Assembly (NCBI RefSeq): GCF_003034985.1 | Contig: NZ_PZKG01000010.1 | Coordinates: 1 to 64,000, forward strand | Direction of reading: 5' to 3' | From: Cereibacter changlensis JA139 | Lineage (GTDB): Bacteria; Pseudomonadota; Alphaproteobacteria; Rhodobacterales; Rhodobacteraceae | Length of the DNA stretch: 64,000 nt | In this document: in pieces, positions 25,031 through 34,075 of the stretch | Position numbering within the stretch: position 1 is the first letter of the stretch | Layout: each line of letters begins with the position of its first letter | Program-made: the position numbers and the translations under genes | Notes under the pieces: generated by a model | Databases searched by the model: none | Told to the model about the DNA's origin: nothing | Seen by the model: the letters and a program-made list of their open reading frames with translations, nothing else

Positions 25031-25698
25031 AGGTCGGCCCCCGCCAGCTGGATGCGCCGGTCCTTGATGCGCAGCACCCGCGCCGCCACCTGCTGCTTGG
25101 CGGTGCGGATCAGGTTCAGGTCATGGGTGGCGATCAGGATGGTCTTGCCCATCCGGTTCAGCTCCACCAGCAGCGTCAGCAGCCTGAGCGACATCTCCCA
25201 GTCGAGGTTGCCGGTCGGCTCGTCGGCCAGCACGATGTCGGGCGAGGTGATGACCGCGCGGGCCACCGCCGCGCGTTGCCGCTCGCCGCCCGACAGCGAG
25301 GGCGGCAAGGCGTCGGCGAGGTGGCCGAGCCCGACCCAGCCGAGCAGGTCGGCCAGATCCTGCGCCCCCGTGTCACGGCCCGAAACCGCCAGCGGCAGGG
25401 TAACGTTGGCGGCGATCGGCAGATGATCGAGAAACTGGCAGTCCTGATGCACGACCCCCACCCGCCTGCGCATCCGCGCCACCTCGTCGCGGTCCAGGCT
25501 GCGCACCTCGCGGTCGAAGATCGTGACCTGGCCGGCGGTCGGCAGGAGCTCGGCATAGCAGAGCTTGAGGAAGGTGGACTTGCCCGCCCCCGAGGGGCCG
25601 GTGAGGAAATGGAACGACCCCGGCGTCAGCCGCAGCGAGACCTCGGACAGAAGCTCTGCCCCGCCATAGCTGTAGGCGACATTGTCGAAGGCAATCAC
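25027..25698 (-). CDS. ftsE: Cell division ATP-binding protein FtsE
   Basis: ABC ATPase of 223 residues, the usual FtsE length. Walker A is GPSGAGKSTFLKL (about 34-46), the Q-loop VHQDCQFLDHL, the signature LSGGERQRAAVARA, Walker B DIVLADEPTGNLD and the H-loop IATHDLNL. I chose the GTG at 25698 because GGAG stands seven bases ahead and it gives the normal N-terminus (VIAFDNVAYSYGG). An upstream ATG at 25773 would add 25 unconserved residues. It is the first gene of ftsE-ftsX-plsC and is divergent from the zinc-ribbon gene. Confidence 0.93.
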   Translation of the reverse strand: MIAFDNVAYSYGGAELLSEVSLRLTPGSFHFLTGPSGAGKSTFLKLCYAELLPTAGQVTIFDREVRSLDRDEVARMRRRVGVVHQDCQFLDHLPIAANVTLPLAVSGRDTGAQDLADLLGWVGLGHLADALPPSLSGGERQRAAVARAVITSPDIVLADEPTGNLDWEMSLRLLTLLVELNRMGKTILIATHDLNLIRTAKQQVAARVLRIKDRRIQLAGADL

Positions 25699-25823
25699 GC
25701 AGGGTCTCCGTTCGGGCGGCTGGGGTGCATCTGGCGTCGCCACCCGCAAAGGCTTGGAGAACAGCGGTATCATTGCTACAAGATGACGCAAAGACTTGAG
25801 TGATGGCGGCGGGGACAAAAGGT

Positions 25824-26732
25824 ATGCGGCTTATTTGCCCGAACTGCGACGCGCAATACGAGGTCGCCAGTGACGCCATCCCCGCGGGCGGTCGCGACGT
25901 GCAATGCTCGAACTGCGGCCATGGCTGGTATCAGCTGCCCGAGATCATCGCCGCCGGCGCCGAGCCGCCAAGCTTCGGCGCCCCGGAGGAGCTCGGCTAC
26001 CGCACCCCGCCGCCCCCGGCGCCGAAGCCGCCCCCGGTCGAGGCTGCGCCGGCCGTTGCGGAACCTGCACCCTCATCTCCGGAGCCTGCCGCTTCAGAGC
26101 CTGCCCCTGTTCCCGAGCCAGCCAAGGCAGAGCCCGCACCTGCCGAACCCGCCACACCGGTCTTCGCCGATCTGCCCGAGAGCGCGGAGCCGGCGGAGAC
26201 GCTGGTGATCCCTGGGGCCGCCGAGGAGGACGAGGAGGAGGCCGCGCCCACCCCGCCGCCACCGCCGCGGCGCAGCCTCGACGAGAGCCTGCTCGCCGTG
26301 CTGCGCGAGGAGGCCGAGCGGGAGGCGGAGCAGCGCAAGGCCGAAGCGCCGCCGATCCCGCCTGCGCCCCCCCCCGCGGCCCAGCCCCGGCCCGCCGCGG
26401 CGGAGACCGCGCCGCGCAACCGCGACCTGCTGCCCGACATCGAGGAGATCAACTCCACCCTGCGCGCCAGCAACGAGCGGCGACACGAGGTCGACAACCT
26501 GCCGGCCCTCGCCGAAGAGCGGCCCAGCGGCTTCGGCAGCGGCTTCTTCCTGATGCTGGTGCTGGCGGCGGGTCTGGCGGCGGCCTATGTCATGGCCCCG
26601 AAAATCTCCGAGCAGATCCCCTCCAGCGCCCCGGCGATGCAGGCCTATGTCGGCGCGGTGGATCAGGGCCGGATCTGGCTGGACGGGCTGATGCAGCAGG
26701 CCATCGCGGCGCTGCGCGACATGCAGGGCTAG
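25824..26732 (+). CDS. MJ0042-type zinc-ribbon, Pro/Ala-rich membrane protein
   Basis: A 302-residue protein. The N-terminus MRLICPNCDAQYEV...VQCSNCGHGWYQL forms an MJ0042-type zinc ribbon with Cys5, Cys8, Cys27 and Cys30. Residues 45-210 are low-complexity Pro/Ala/Glu-rich. A membrane helix (GFFLMLVLAAGLAAAYVMA) lies near 232-250, followed by a short C-terminal tail. Such proteins are common beside ftsEX or in this position in Rhodobacterales, but the function is not known. I chose the ATG at 25824 because it begins the zinc ribbon; 25803 is an alternative. The stop overlaps the convergent gene's stop at CTAG. Confidence 0.82.
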   Translation: MRLICPNCDAQYEVASDAIPAGGRDVQCSNCGHGWYQLPEIIAAGAEPPSFGAPEELGYRTPPPPAPKPPPVEAAPAVAEPAPSSPEPAASEPAPVPEPAKAEPAPAEPATPVFADLPESAEPAETLVIPGAAEEDEEEAAPTPPPPPRRSLDESLLAVLREEAEREAEQRKAEAPPIPPAPPPAAQPRPAAAETAPRNRDLLPDIEEINSTLRASNERRHEVDNLPALAEERPSGFGSGFFLMLVLAAGLAAAYVMAPKISEQIPSSAPAMQAYVGAVDQGRIWLDGLMQQAIAALRDMQG

Positions 26733-29248
26733 AACAGCTCCAGCAGCCGCCGCAGGTAGTCGCGCTCGCTCTCCGGCCGGGCCTGTTCGCCCGAGCGGCG
26801 ACGGATCTCGTCCAGCAGGTTCTGCGCCCGGCGATAGACATCCTCGCCCTGCAACAGGTTGCGGTCGGAGCCGATGCGGCCGGAATCGCCCGGCTCGCGG
26901 CCCAAGGGATCGCGCTGGCTGTTCGGGTCGGCGCGACCGAAGGCCTCGCCCTGCGAGGCGCCGTCCTGCTGGTTCTGGCGCTCCTCGGCCATGGCCTCGC
27001 CCAGATCACGCATGCCCTCGCGCATCGCTTCCATCGCCTCGGCCTGCCGGTCGAGCGCGCCGGGCAGGTCGCCGTCGCGCAGCGCGCGTTCGGCCTCTTC
27101 CATCGCCCGGCCCGCCTCGTCAAGCGACTGCCGCCCGGCCTCGCCCCGCTCCGACCCTTCGCCGGGCAGGCCGTTCAGCCCGTTCAGGCGGTCGCGCAGC
27201 TCCTGCTGGCGCTCGGCAAGGCTCTGGCCGCCCTGCCCCGGCTGCTGACCCTGCTGGCCCTGACCTTGCTGGCCTTCGCCCGGCTGACCGGGTTGGCCCG
27301 GTTGCCCCTGACCGGGCTGACGGTTCTGCAGATCGTTGAAGGCGTCGTCGGAGAGTCCCTGCTGGTCGCGCAGCGTCTCGGCCAGATCGCGCATGGCCTG
27401 ACTGCCCTCGCCCTGCCCCTGACCCTCGCCCTGCGCCACCTGCATGTTCTCCATGAGCTGACGCATCATCTCCATCAACTCGGCGGCCTCGGCCATCTTG
27501 CCCTCCTCCATCAGCTGCTGGAGCTTGTCGAGCATCTCCTGCAACTGGTCGGAGGACATCTCCATCGTCTGCTGGTTCTCTGACTGCTGCTGGTCGGGGT
27601 TGCGCTGCGCCTCTTCGGCCAGTTCCTTCATGTAATTGTCCAGCGCCTGCCGCATCTCGTCCATCAGCTGCTGGATCTCGTCCTCGGAGGCGCCGTTGCG
27701 GATCGCCTCGTCCAGCCGGTCCTGCGCCCGGCGCAGCGCCTCGAGCGCGGAGGCCAGATCGCCCTCCTCGACCATCAGCGCGATTTCCCAAAGCTGCTCG
27801 GCCATCTCGTCGCGCGCTTCGGGGGCGAGGGTCGCGGCCTCGGCGTCCAGACGGCGCAGGATGACGCGGGTGCGCAGATAGGCGCGCTCGTTGCGGAACA
27901 GGCCCTCGGGCTTGTAGGTGACGGCCTTCAGCAGGCTCACCGTCTCGGGCGCGTTGCTACGTGCCCAGAGCAGGTCGCGCCGCATCTCGATCAGCGCGGC
28001 GGCGAGCGGGTCGAAGAAGCGCTTGCCGGGAAGCACCACCTTCAGCGGCGCGGCCGCGCCGGTCTGGCCGGCGGCGTCGCTGGCCGAGAGGGTGATGGTG
28101 ACCGGCAGGTTGGCGAAGGGGTGTTTCGACAGGTCGTCGACCAGCACCTCGGAGAAATCGGCCCGGTCGCCGGTGATCGGCAGCGGCAGGTCCAGCGTCA
28201 CCGGGTCACGCGGCTCCGGGTTGGCGGCGAGGCCGAAGCGGCGGTCCACCGCTGCGAGGTCGAGCGCGATCACCGCCTGACCGCCGGTCACGCCGTAATC
28301 GTCCTGCGCGCTGAATGGCAGGTTCATCTGGCCGTCGGCCGCCCGCTCCATCTCGCCGGTGGAGCTGACCGTGGGCGGGGCGTCGGCCAGCGCCATGATC
28401 TCCCAGCTCCGGCCATTCGGGCCGTCGATGCTGATCTTGCCGCTGCGGGTGACGACGAAATCCTGCGCCGGGGCCGAGGCGGGCTCCGGCTGGGTGCTGC
28501 CCGAGACGGTCTCGGCCACGGTCAGGTCGCCAACCTCGCCATAGAGCCGCAGCTGGATGCGGCTGCCGACCGGCAGGGTCAGCGCGCCTTCCCTGATGTC
28601 GTTGAGATAGAGCGAGGGCTTGCCGGTATGGGCCGGGGGCTGAGCCCAGCCTTCCCATGTCGGACCCATCGCCATGGCGTCGGCGCCGCCCGGCCCCATG
28701 CCCGCGACTGAAGCGACGCGCCAGATCGAGCCGAACATCAACGCGATGACCAGCGCAGTCAGCGCGACATAGCGCAGGGCGAAGGGGTCGCGGCGGGCGA
28801 GCTTCAGATCGGGGGCGATGGGTTTCGCCGCCGCCGCCCGTGCGGCCATGCGCCGCAGATGCGCCTGCCAGACCGCGAGCGAGGCCGGATCGGTGGTGCC
28901 GATGGCCTGCGTGTCGGTCAGCGCCGAGATCGGCCGCCCCGACAGCGAGGCGTCGAGCCGGGCCATCGCCTCGGTTCTCGTGGGTCGGCGGAAGTTGCGG
29001 AAGGCATAGACCAGCGAGGCCGCCAGCCCGAGCAGGACGAGCACGGCCCCCGCCCATGCCGCTTCCAACGGCAGGGTGTCCTGCGCGCCGAAGGAGAGCA
29101 CGGCCAGCGTGGCGATGACCAGCGTCCAGAGCGGCCAGAAGGCGCGGGCGATCCGCTCGGCCCAGAGACCGGCCAGCGTGAGCCGCATCGGCCAGATCAG
29201 CCGGTGCAGCGCCGCTTGGGTTGCCGTCTCGCGGGGATTGTCGGTCAT
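26729..29248 (-). CDS. TIGR02302 family protein (DUF4175)
   Basis: An 839-residue alphaproteobacterial protein of unknown function. Two N-terminal membrane helices (WPLWTLVIATLAVLSF and AGAVLVLLGLAASLVYAF) and a third near 165-185 (LTALVIALMFGSIW) precede a large region with beta-rich segments and then a long alpha-helical part. Residues about 540-760 are rich in Gln, Glu, Met and Gly, including GQPGQPGQPGEGQQ repeats and EEAERALRDGDLPGALDRQ. The pattern fits TIGR02302/DUF4175. It follows lysA by 28 bp on the same strand and is likely co-transcribed with it. Confidence 0.85.
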   Translation of the reverse strand: MTDNPRETATQAALHRLIWPMRLTLAGLWAERIARAFWPLWTLVIATLAVLSFGAQDTLPLEAAWAGAVLVLLGLAASLVYAFRNFRRPTRTEAMARLDASLSGRPISALTDTQAIGTTDPASLAVWQAHLRRMAARAAAAKPIAPDLKLARRDPFALRYVALTALVIALMFGSIWRVASVAGMGPGGADAMAMGPTWEGWAQPPAHTGKPSLYLNDIREGALTLPVGSRIQLRLYGEVGDLTVAETVSGSTQPEPASAPAQDFVVTRSGKISIDGPNGRSWEIMALADAPPTVSSTGEMERAADGQMNLPFSAQDDYGVTGGQAVIALDLAAVDRRFGLAANPEPRDPVTLDLPLPITGDRADFSEVLVDDLSKHPFANLPVTITLSASDAAGQTGAAAPLKVVLPGKRFFDPLAAALIEMRRDLLWARSNAPETVSLLKAVTYKPEGLFRNERAYLRTRVILRRLDAEAATLAPEARDEMAEQLWEIALMVEEGDLASALEALRRAQDRLDEAIRNGASEDEIQQLMDEMRQALDNYMKELAEEAQRNPDQQQSENQQTMEMSSDQLQEMLDKLQQLMEEGKMAEAAELMEMMRQLMENMQVAQGEGQGQGEGSQAMRDLAETLRDQQGLSDDAFNDLQNRQPGQGQPGQPGQPGEGQQGQGQQGQQPGQGGQSLAERQQELRDRLNGLNGLPGEGSERGEAGRQSLDEAGRAMEEAERALRDGDLPGALDRQAEAMEAMREGMRDLGEAMAEERQNQQDGASQGEAFGRADPNSQRDPLGREPGDSGRIGSDRNLLQGEDVYRRAQNLLDEIRRRSGEQARPESERDYLRRLLELF

Positions 29249-29276
29249 GCGCCTCGCTCGGGAGCGGCTGCGCCGA

Positions 29277-30542
29277 TCACAGCCACTCGGGGATGGTATC
29301 GCGGTTCAGGATTTCGTCAAACGTCGGTCTCGCCCGGATGACCGCAAAGTGATCGCCCTTCACCAGAACCTCGGGGATCAGCGGACGGGTGTTGTATTCC
29401 GACGCCATCACCGCGCCATAGGCCCCTGCCGAGCGGAAGGCCACCAGATCGCCCTCGGCCAAGGGCGGCAGCGGGCGGGCCTTGGCGAAGGTGTCGCCGG
29501 TCTCGCAGACCGGGCCAACCACGTCATAGGGCTGCGCCTCGATGGCGGGCTCGGGCTCGACCACCGGGACGATGTCGTGATGCGCGCCATACATCGAGGG
29601 GCGCACGAGGTCGTTCATCGCCGCGTCGAGGATCAGGAAGTCGCGGCCCTCGCCCTCTTTCACATAGATCACCCGGCTGACGAGGATGCCGGCATTGCCC
29701 GAGATCAGCCGCCCCGGCTCGATCTCGATCTCGCAGCCGAGATCGCCCACCGTTCGCTTGATCAGCGCGCCGTATTCCAGCGGCAAGGGCGGGGCGGAGT
29801 TGGAGCGTTCGTAGGGGATGCCCAGACCGCCGCCCAGATCGAGACGGCGGATGTCATGCCCCTCGGCGCGCAGGCGATGGGTGAGATCGGCCACCTTGAG
29901 ATAGGCCTGCTCGAAGGGTTCGAGCTCGGTCAGCTGGCTGCCGATGTGCACGTCGATGCCGATGACCTCGAGCCCCGGCAGGCGGGCGGCCTCGGCATAG
30001 ACCTCGGAGGCGCGGGCGATCGGGATGCCGAACTTGTTCTCCTTCTTGCCGGTCGCGATCTTCTCATGCGTGCGCGCGTCGACATCGGGATTCACCCGGA
30101 CGGTGATCGGGGCGATCACGCCCATCGACGAGGCCACCTCGGACAGCGCCCGCATCTCGGGCTCGCTCTCGACGTTGAACTGGCGGATGCCGCCCCCCAG
30201 CGCCAGCCGCATCTCCTCGCGGGTCTTGCCGACGCCGGAGAAGACGATCCGGCTGCCCGGGACGCCCGCCGCCTTCGCCCGCAGGTATTCGCCGCCCGAG
30301 ACCACATCCATGCCGGCGCCGAGGTCGCCCAGCGTCTTCAGCACCGCGAGGTTCGACAGCGACTTGATGGCGAAGCAGACCATGTGCGGCAGCGGGCTCA
30401 GCGCCTCGGTGAAGAGGTGGTAGTGCCGGGTCAGCGTGGCGGTGGAGTAGCAGTAGAACGGCGTGCCGACCGTCGCCGCGATATCGGCGAGGGCCACGTC
30501 TTCGGCATGCAGCGCGCCGTTGCGGTAAAGGAAATGGTCCAT
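29277..30542 (-). CDS. lysA: Diaminopimelate decarboxylase
   Basis: PLP enzyme that makes L-lysine from meso-diaminopimelate. It has 421 residues. The PLP-binding Lys is in HMVCFAIKSLSNLAVL (family YAxKAN). GAGMDVVSGGEYLRA, RVNPDVDARTHEKIATGKK, the HIGSQ motif and DLGGGLGIPY follow. The C-terminal barrel has the catalytic Cys segment VGPVCETGDTFAK and RSAGAYGAVMASEYN. All hallmark residues are present. It follows the DUF2834 gene by 8 bp, closing the argH-lysA gene group that begins at 32656. Confidence 0.96.
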   Translation of the reverse strand: MDHFLYRNGALHAEDVALADIAATVGTPFYCYSTATLTRHYHLFTEALSPLPHMVCFAIKSLSNLAVLKTLGDLGAGMDVVSGGEYLRAKAAGVPGSRIVFSGVGKTREEMRLALGGGIRQFNVESEPEMRALSEVASSMGVIAPITVRVNPDVDARTHEKIATGKKENKFGIPIARASEVYAEAARLPGLEVIGIDVHIGSQLTELEPFEQAYLKVADLTHRLRAEGHDIRRLDLGGGLGIPYERSNSAPPLPLEYGALIKRTVGDLGCEIEIEPGRLISGNAGILVSRVIYVKEGEGRDFLILDAAMNDLVRPSMYGAHHDIVPVVEPEPAIEAQPYDVVGPVCETGDTFAKARPLPPLAEGDLVAFRSAGAYGAVMASEYNTRPLIPEVLVKGDHFAVIRARPTFDEILNRDTIPEWL

Positions 30543-30550
30543 CTTGGCCT

Positions 30551-30871
30551 TCAGGTAACGGGTCGGGAGCGGAGGAAGAGATAGAGCGGCAGGCCGCAGG
30601 AGACGCCGATGCAGAAGGTCGCCGGGATGGCGACCAGCGCCAGCCAGTTCCTGCGCACGGCGGTTTCGGCGATGATCCAGGCGGTCAGGGTGACGGCGGC
30701 GATCGTCAGGTCCCACGTCAGGCCGGTGGTCGAGGCGTTCACATACCACGCGTCGATCAGCCCCGAGAGGCCGCCGCCGGTTTCGGCCATGTGGCGCAGG
30801 AACCAGTACATCGGGTGGATCGCGCCCCAGACAGCGAGAGCGAGGAAGATCAGGCGCAGCGGTGAGATCAT
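30551..30871 (-). CDS. DUF2834 small membrane protein
   Basis: A 106-residue protein with three predicted membrane helices: LRLIFLALAVWGAIHPMYWF, TWDLTIAAVTLTAWIIAET and LALVAIPATFCIGVSCGLPLYLF. The pattern (small protein, helix pair joined by a DxxxxxxT segment) fits DUF2834. Function is unknown. The ATG at 30871 overlaps the upstream lipoprotein stop by 4 nt (ATGA), so it is translated with the argH-lysA gene group. Confidence 0.8.
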   Translation of the reverse strand: MISPLRLIFLALAVWGAIHPMYWFLRHMAETGGGLSGLIDAWYVNASTTGLTWDLTIAAVTLTAWIIAETAVRRNWLALVAIPATFCIGVSCGLPLYLFLRSRPVT

Positions 30872-31089
30872 AGCGAGGCTCCGATGCCGACATTGCCGAT
30901 GGTCGTGCCGACGGCGGCGCCATGGGGGCTGACGCCGAGGCTGGTGTTGCCGACCCGCGTGGTGACGCGCGGCGTCACCTGCACCCCGCTCGGACCGAAG
31001 CCGACCCCGAGCCCGAGATAGGGCGCGTTCGGGTCGGAGCAGCCCGCGAGCAGCAGGGCCGTAGCAAGGGGGAGCCAGAGCCCGCGCAT
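30868..31089 (-). CDS. Small Gly/Val-rich lipoprotein
   Basis: A 73-residue protein with a lipoprotein signal ([17 protein letters not shown], lipobox LAGC, Cys17). The mature part is a repeated beta-like sequence: GVGFGPSGVQVTPRVTTRVG then NTSLGVSPHGAAVGTTIGNVGIG. I do not recognise a family. The gene overlaps its upstream neighbour by 1 nt (TGATG) and its downstream neighbour by 4 nt. It may be an outer-membrane-attached peptide of the argH-lysA transcript. Confidence 0.75.
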   Translation of the reverse strand: MRGLWLPLATALLLAGCSDPNAPYLGLGVGFGPSGVQVTPRVTTRVGNTSLGVSPHGAAVGTTIGNVGIGASL

Positions 31090-31229
31090 CAGAGCGTGCC
31101 GGAGACGCCGAACTTGGCCTGACCGCCAATGCTGATGCCCGGCTCGTCGGTGCCGGGTTTCTGCGGCGGGCCGTCGACCCCGCAGGCGGCGAGGGTCAGC
31201 AGGGCGAGGATCAGCAGGGGACGGGTCAT
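31089..31229 (-). CDS. Micro-lipoprotein, LptM-like (LPAM_2)
   Basis: A 46-residue lipoprotein. The signal is [17 protein letters not shown], with Cys16 as the acylated residue. The next residues, [15 protein letters not shown], resemble the CGxKGPLYxP signature of LptM (YifL), a chaperone that helps LptD disulphide maturation in enterobacteria. In E. coli the gene lies beside dapF; here it lies between argH and lysA, also lysine-linked. The match is short, so the name is tentative. The start overlaps the argH stop by 4 nt. Confidence 0.7.
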   Translation of the reverse strand: MTRPLLILALLTLAACGVDGPPQKPGTDEPGISIGGQAKFGVSGTL

Positions 31230-32656
31230 GGCTTCTCCGGGGTCGAGAGGGCGGTCTTCCAGCGGGCGACCTGCGCGCGCACGTTGTCGGGGGCGGTGCC
31301 GCCGTAGGAGGTGCGGCTGCGGATCGAATTCTCGACGCCCAGCACCTCGAACACATTGGCGCGGATGCCGGCATGGACGGCCTGCATCTGCTCCAGCGTC
31401 AGGTCGGGCAGGTCGCAGCCCTGCGCCTCGGCCTCGGCCACCAGCGCGCCGGTGATGTGATGCGCCTCGCGGAACGGCAGGTCCAGCTCGCGCACCAGCC
31501 AGTCGGCGAGATCGGTTGCGGTGGAGAAGCCCGAGGCGGCGGCGGCGGCGAGGCTGTCGCGATTGGCGGTCATGTCCTGCACCATGCCGGTCATCGCGGC
31601 GAGGCCGAGCATCAGCGTGTCGGCGGCGTCGAAGACCTGCTCCTTGTCCTCCTGCATGTCCTTGGAATAGGTCAGCGGCAGGCCCTTCATCACCGTGAAC
31701 AGCGCCACCGTCGCACCGAGGATGCGGCCGATCTTGGAGCGCAGCAGCTCGGCGGCGTCGGGGTTCTTCTTCTGCGGCATGATTGAGGAGCCGGTCGTCC
31801 ACTTGTCCGAAAGCCGGACGAAGCGGAACTGGGCCGAGGACCAGATCACCAGCTCTTCGGCGAAGCGGCTCAGGTGCAGCGCGCAGATCGACGAGGCCGA
31901 GAGGAACTCCAGCGCGAAATCGCGGTCGGAGACGGAATCGAGGCTGTTGGCGGTCGGGCGGTCGAAGCCAAGCGCCCGGGCGGTCATCTCGCGGTCGATG
32001 GGAAAGCCGGTGCCGGCGAGGGCGGCGGCGCCCAGTGGGCATTCGTTCATCCGGTCCCGGGCATCGACGAAGCGCGAGCGGTCACGACCCAGCATCTCGA
32101 CATAGGCCAGCATGTGATGGCCCCAAGTCACCGGCTGCGCGGTCTGCAGATGGGTGAAACCCGGCATGACCCAGTCGGCCCCGGCCTCGGCCTGAGCGAG
32201 GAAGGCGGCGATCAGCGCCTCGATCCCGGTGATGGCGGCGTCGCACTGGTCGCGGACCCAGAGCCGGAAGTCGACGGCCACCTGATCGTTGCGCGAGCGG
32301 GCGGTGTGCAGCCGTCCCGCGGGCTCGCCGATGATCTCCTTCAGCCGGGCCTCCACGTTCATGTGGATGTCTTCCAGCTCCACCCGGAAGGGGAAGGCGC
32401 CTGTTTCAATCTCTGACAACACCGTGAGAAGGCCTTCCCCGATGGCCTCGGCATCCTTATTGGTCAGGATACCCTGTGCGGCGAGCATCGCGGCATGGGC
32501 GCGCGACCCCTGGATATCCTGGGCGTAGAGCCGCTGGTCGAACCCGATGGAGGCGTTGATCGCCTGCATGATCGCGTCCGGTCCGGCAGCGAAACGCCCG
32601 CCCCACATCGCATTGGCTTGAGTGGCGGCATCGGGAGATTTGGGCGAAGCGGTCAT
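31226..32656 (-). CDS. argH: Argininosuccinate lyase
   Basis: Last step of arginine synthesis: argininosuccinate to arginine and fumarate. It has 476 residues. Signature segments are [59 protein letters not shown] with the catalytic His, and the mobile signature loop [16 protein letters not shown], whose Ser is catalytic. All active-site motifs are intact. It heads a tight gene group with two lipoproteins, DUF2834, lysA and TIGR02302, and is divergent from a tlpA-like gene, an arrangement known in other alphaproteobacteria. Confidence 0.97.
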   Translation of the reverse strand: MTASPKSPDAATQANAMWGGRFAAGPDAIMQAINASIGFDQRLYAQDIQGSRAHAAMLAAQGILTNKDAEAIGEGLLTVLSEIETGAFPFRVELEDIHMNVEARLKEIIGEPAGRLHTARSRNDQVAVDFRLWVRDQCDAAITGIEALIAAFLAQAEAGADWVMPGFTHLQTAQPVTWGHHMLAYVEMLGRDRSRFVDARDRMNECPLGAAALAGTGFPIDREMTARALGFDRPTANSLDSVSDRDFALEFLSASSICALHLSRFAEELVIWSSAQFRFVRLSDKWTTGSSIMPQKKNPDAAELLRSKIGRILGATVALFTVMKGLPLTYSKDMQEDKEQVFDAADTLMLGLAAMTGMVQDMTANRDSLAAAAASGFSTATDLADWLVRELDLPFREAHHITGALVAEAEAQGCDLPDLTLEQMQAVHAGIRANVFEVLGVENSIRSRTSYGGTAPDNVRAQVARWKTALSTPEKP

Positions 32657-32677
32657 GGGAAGCCTTCGGGAGGGAAT

Positions 32678-33223
32678 ATGCTGCGTCTGCTGGTTGCCGT
32701 GGTCTACACGGCCTTGATCTTCGGTGCAAATGGCGCGGCAGCCCAGGCCCCGGCCCTGACGGGCGACATGAAGAAGCTCGCCATCCATTCCGAGGCGCGC
32801 GACCTGCCCGAGGAGGGCCTCGTCGATCTGGAAGATCGGCCGCGCTCGCTGTCGGAATACCGCGGCAAATGGGTGGTGCTGAACTTCTGGGCGACCTGGT
32901 GCGCGCCCTGCCGCCACGAGATGCCGGGGCTCGACCGGCTGAATGCCGAGATGGGCGGCGAAGACTTCGCCGTGGTGACAGTGGCCACCGGACGCAACGC
33001 GGTGCCCGGCATCCGCAAGTTCTTCGCCGAGGCCGAGGTCACCACCCTGCCCGGCCTGCGCGATCCGAAGTCGGCGCTGGCACGGAAGGCCGGCGTGATG
33101 GGCCTGCCGGTGACGCTGGTGCTGAACCCCGAGGGGCAGGAGGTGGCGCGGCTGATCGGCGATGCCGAATGGGACGCGCCCGAGGCCAAGGCGGCGCTGG
33201 CCGCGCTGATGGCGGGCGGCTGA
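32678..33223 (+). CDS. TlpA/ResA-like thioredoxin-domain protein
   Basis: A 181-residue periplasmic thiol-disulphide protein. Residues 1-24 are a signal peptide or anchor ([20 protein letters not shown]). The thioredoxin fold carries the redox motif [18 protein letters not shown] (CAPC, about 76-79), and the cis-Pro segment is [10 protein letters not shown]. Members of the TlpA family reduce cytochrome c apoproteins or the CuA site of cytochrome oxidase. The ATG at 32678 follows GGGAGGG and is divergent from argH by 21 bp, so the two starts share a very short regulatory space. Confidence 0.9.
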   Translation: MLRLLVAVVYTALIFGANGAAAQAPALTGDMKKLAIHSEARDLPEEGLVDLEDRPRSLSEYRGKWVVLNFWATWCAPCRHEMPGLDRLNAEMGGEDFAVVTVATGRNAVPGIRKFFAEAEVTTLPGLRDPKSALARKAGVMGLPVTLVLNPEGQEVARLIGDAEWDAPEAKAALAALMAGG

Positions 33224-33224
33224 G

Positions 33225-33794
33225 TCAGCCCAGCGCCGCGACCCGGTCGTGGACGTGGCAAGTGACGACGTGATCGTTCACCATGCCCGTCGCCTGCATG
33301 AAGGCATAGACGATGGTCGGGCCGCAGAATTTGAAGCCCTCGGCCTTCAGCGCCTTCGACATCGCGCGGGCCTCCGGCGTCTCGGTCGGGATGTCGCCGC
33401 CGGTGAAGCGGTTCTGCACCGGGTGGCCGCCGACATGCTGCCAGAGGAAATCGGAAAAACTCCCCCGCTCCTCGATCCGCAGGTAGGCTTTGGCATTGCC
33501 GATTGTGGCCTCGATCTTGCCGCGGTGCCGGACGATGCCCGGATCGGCCAAGAGGCGCTGCACCTCCGGCTCGCCCCAGGTGGCGACCACGGCGGGATCG
33601 AAACCGGCGAAGGCGGCGCGGAAAGCCTCGCGCTTGCGCAGGATGGTGATCCAGGCCAGCCCCGCCTGAAAGCCGTCGAGCACCAGTTTCTCCCATAGCG
33701 CCCGGCTGTCCCACTCGGGCACGCCCCATTCGTGATCGTGGTAGGCGACATAGAGCGGGTGTGTGCCGCACCAGGCGCAGCGTTCTTCGGTCAT
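33225..33794 (-). CDS. tag: DNA-3-methyladenine glycosylase I
   Basis: Removes 3-methyladenine from alkylated DNA. It has 189 residues. The N-terminus [24 protein letters not shown] has the zinc-ligand Cys and His, followed by the [18 protein letters not shown] pocket and the helix-hairpin-helix region near [10 protein letters not shown]. The C-terminal [21 protein letters not shown], with HxxxC ligands CHVH, completes the Tag zinc site. The ATG at 33794 is preceded by GGGAGAGG; one further upstream at 33818 is less likely. Confidence 0.94.
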   Translation of the reverse strand: MTEERCAWCGTHPLYVAYHDHEWGVPEWDSRALWEKLVLDGFQAGLAWITILRKREAFRAAFAGFDPAVVATWGEPEVQRLLADPGIVRHRGKIEATIGNAKAYLRIEERGSFSDFLWQHVGGHPVQNRFTGGDIPTETPEARAMSKALKAEGFKFCGPTIVYAFMQATGMVNDHVVTCHVHDRVAALG

Positions 33795-33994
33795 CGGCGC
33801 CTCTCCCATCAAGAACAAATGCGAAACTTCAGCCTTTCTTTACCGCCGCCGGCGCAGGCTGTCACCGGGTCAGGCGGGCCTTGGCCGCGAAAAATCCGCG
33901 GCGACCGCCGGCAGCAGCGACCCGGACAGGAGGTAGAGAACCCGTGACGGCATGACTCTTGCGCCCCCTCCCCCGTGGCGGCAATATCCTTGCG

Positions 33995-34022
33995 TTGACG
34001 GCGATGCCTGCCTAGGTATTGC
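33995..34022 (+). promoter_or_regulatory. Candidate promoter of phaA
   Basis: TTGACG (33995-34000) and TATTGC (34017-34022) are separated by 16 bp, 54 bp ahead of the phaA start. The 281-bp gap between tag and phaA holds no other convincing gene. Confidence 0.35.
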
Positions 34023-34075
34023 TGCAATGCGGCGGAGCAGCCCTCTGCCAGTCTGCAAGGGAGAGGACCCTCATC

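Noticed and set aside
33870-34058. A 62-codon minus-strand frame between tag and phaA, with a signal-like tail
   Set aside because: The visible hydrophobic stretch is short and lies opposite the phaA promoter region. No ribosome site or family supports it.
34030-34070. A PhaR-type operator before phaA
   Set aside because: CTGC/GCAG-like pieces are present (CTGCCAGTCTGCAAG) but the spacing does not fit the known CTGCN3-4GCAG form, so no site is claimed.
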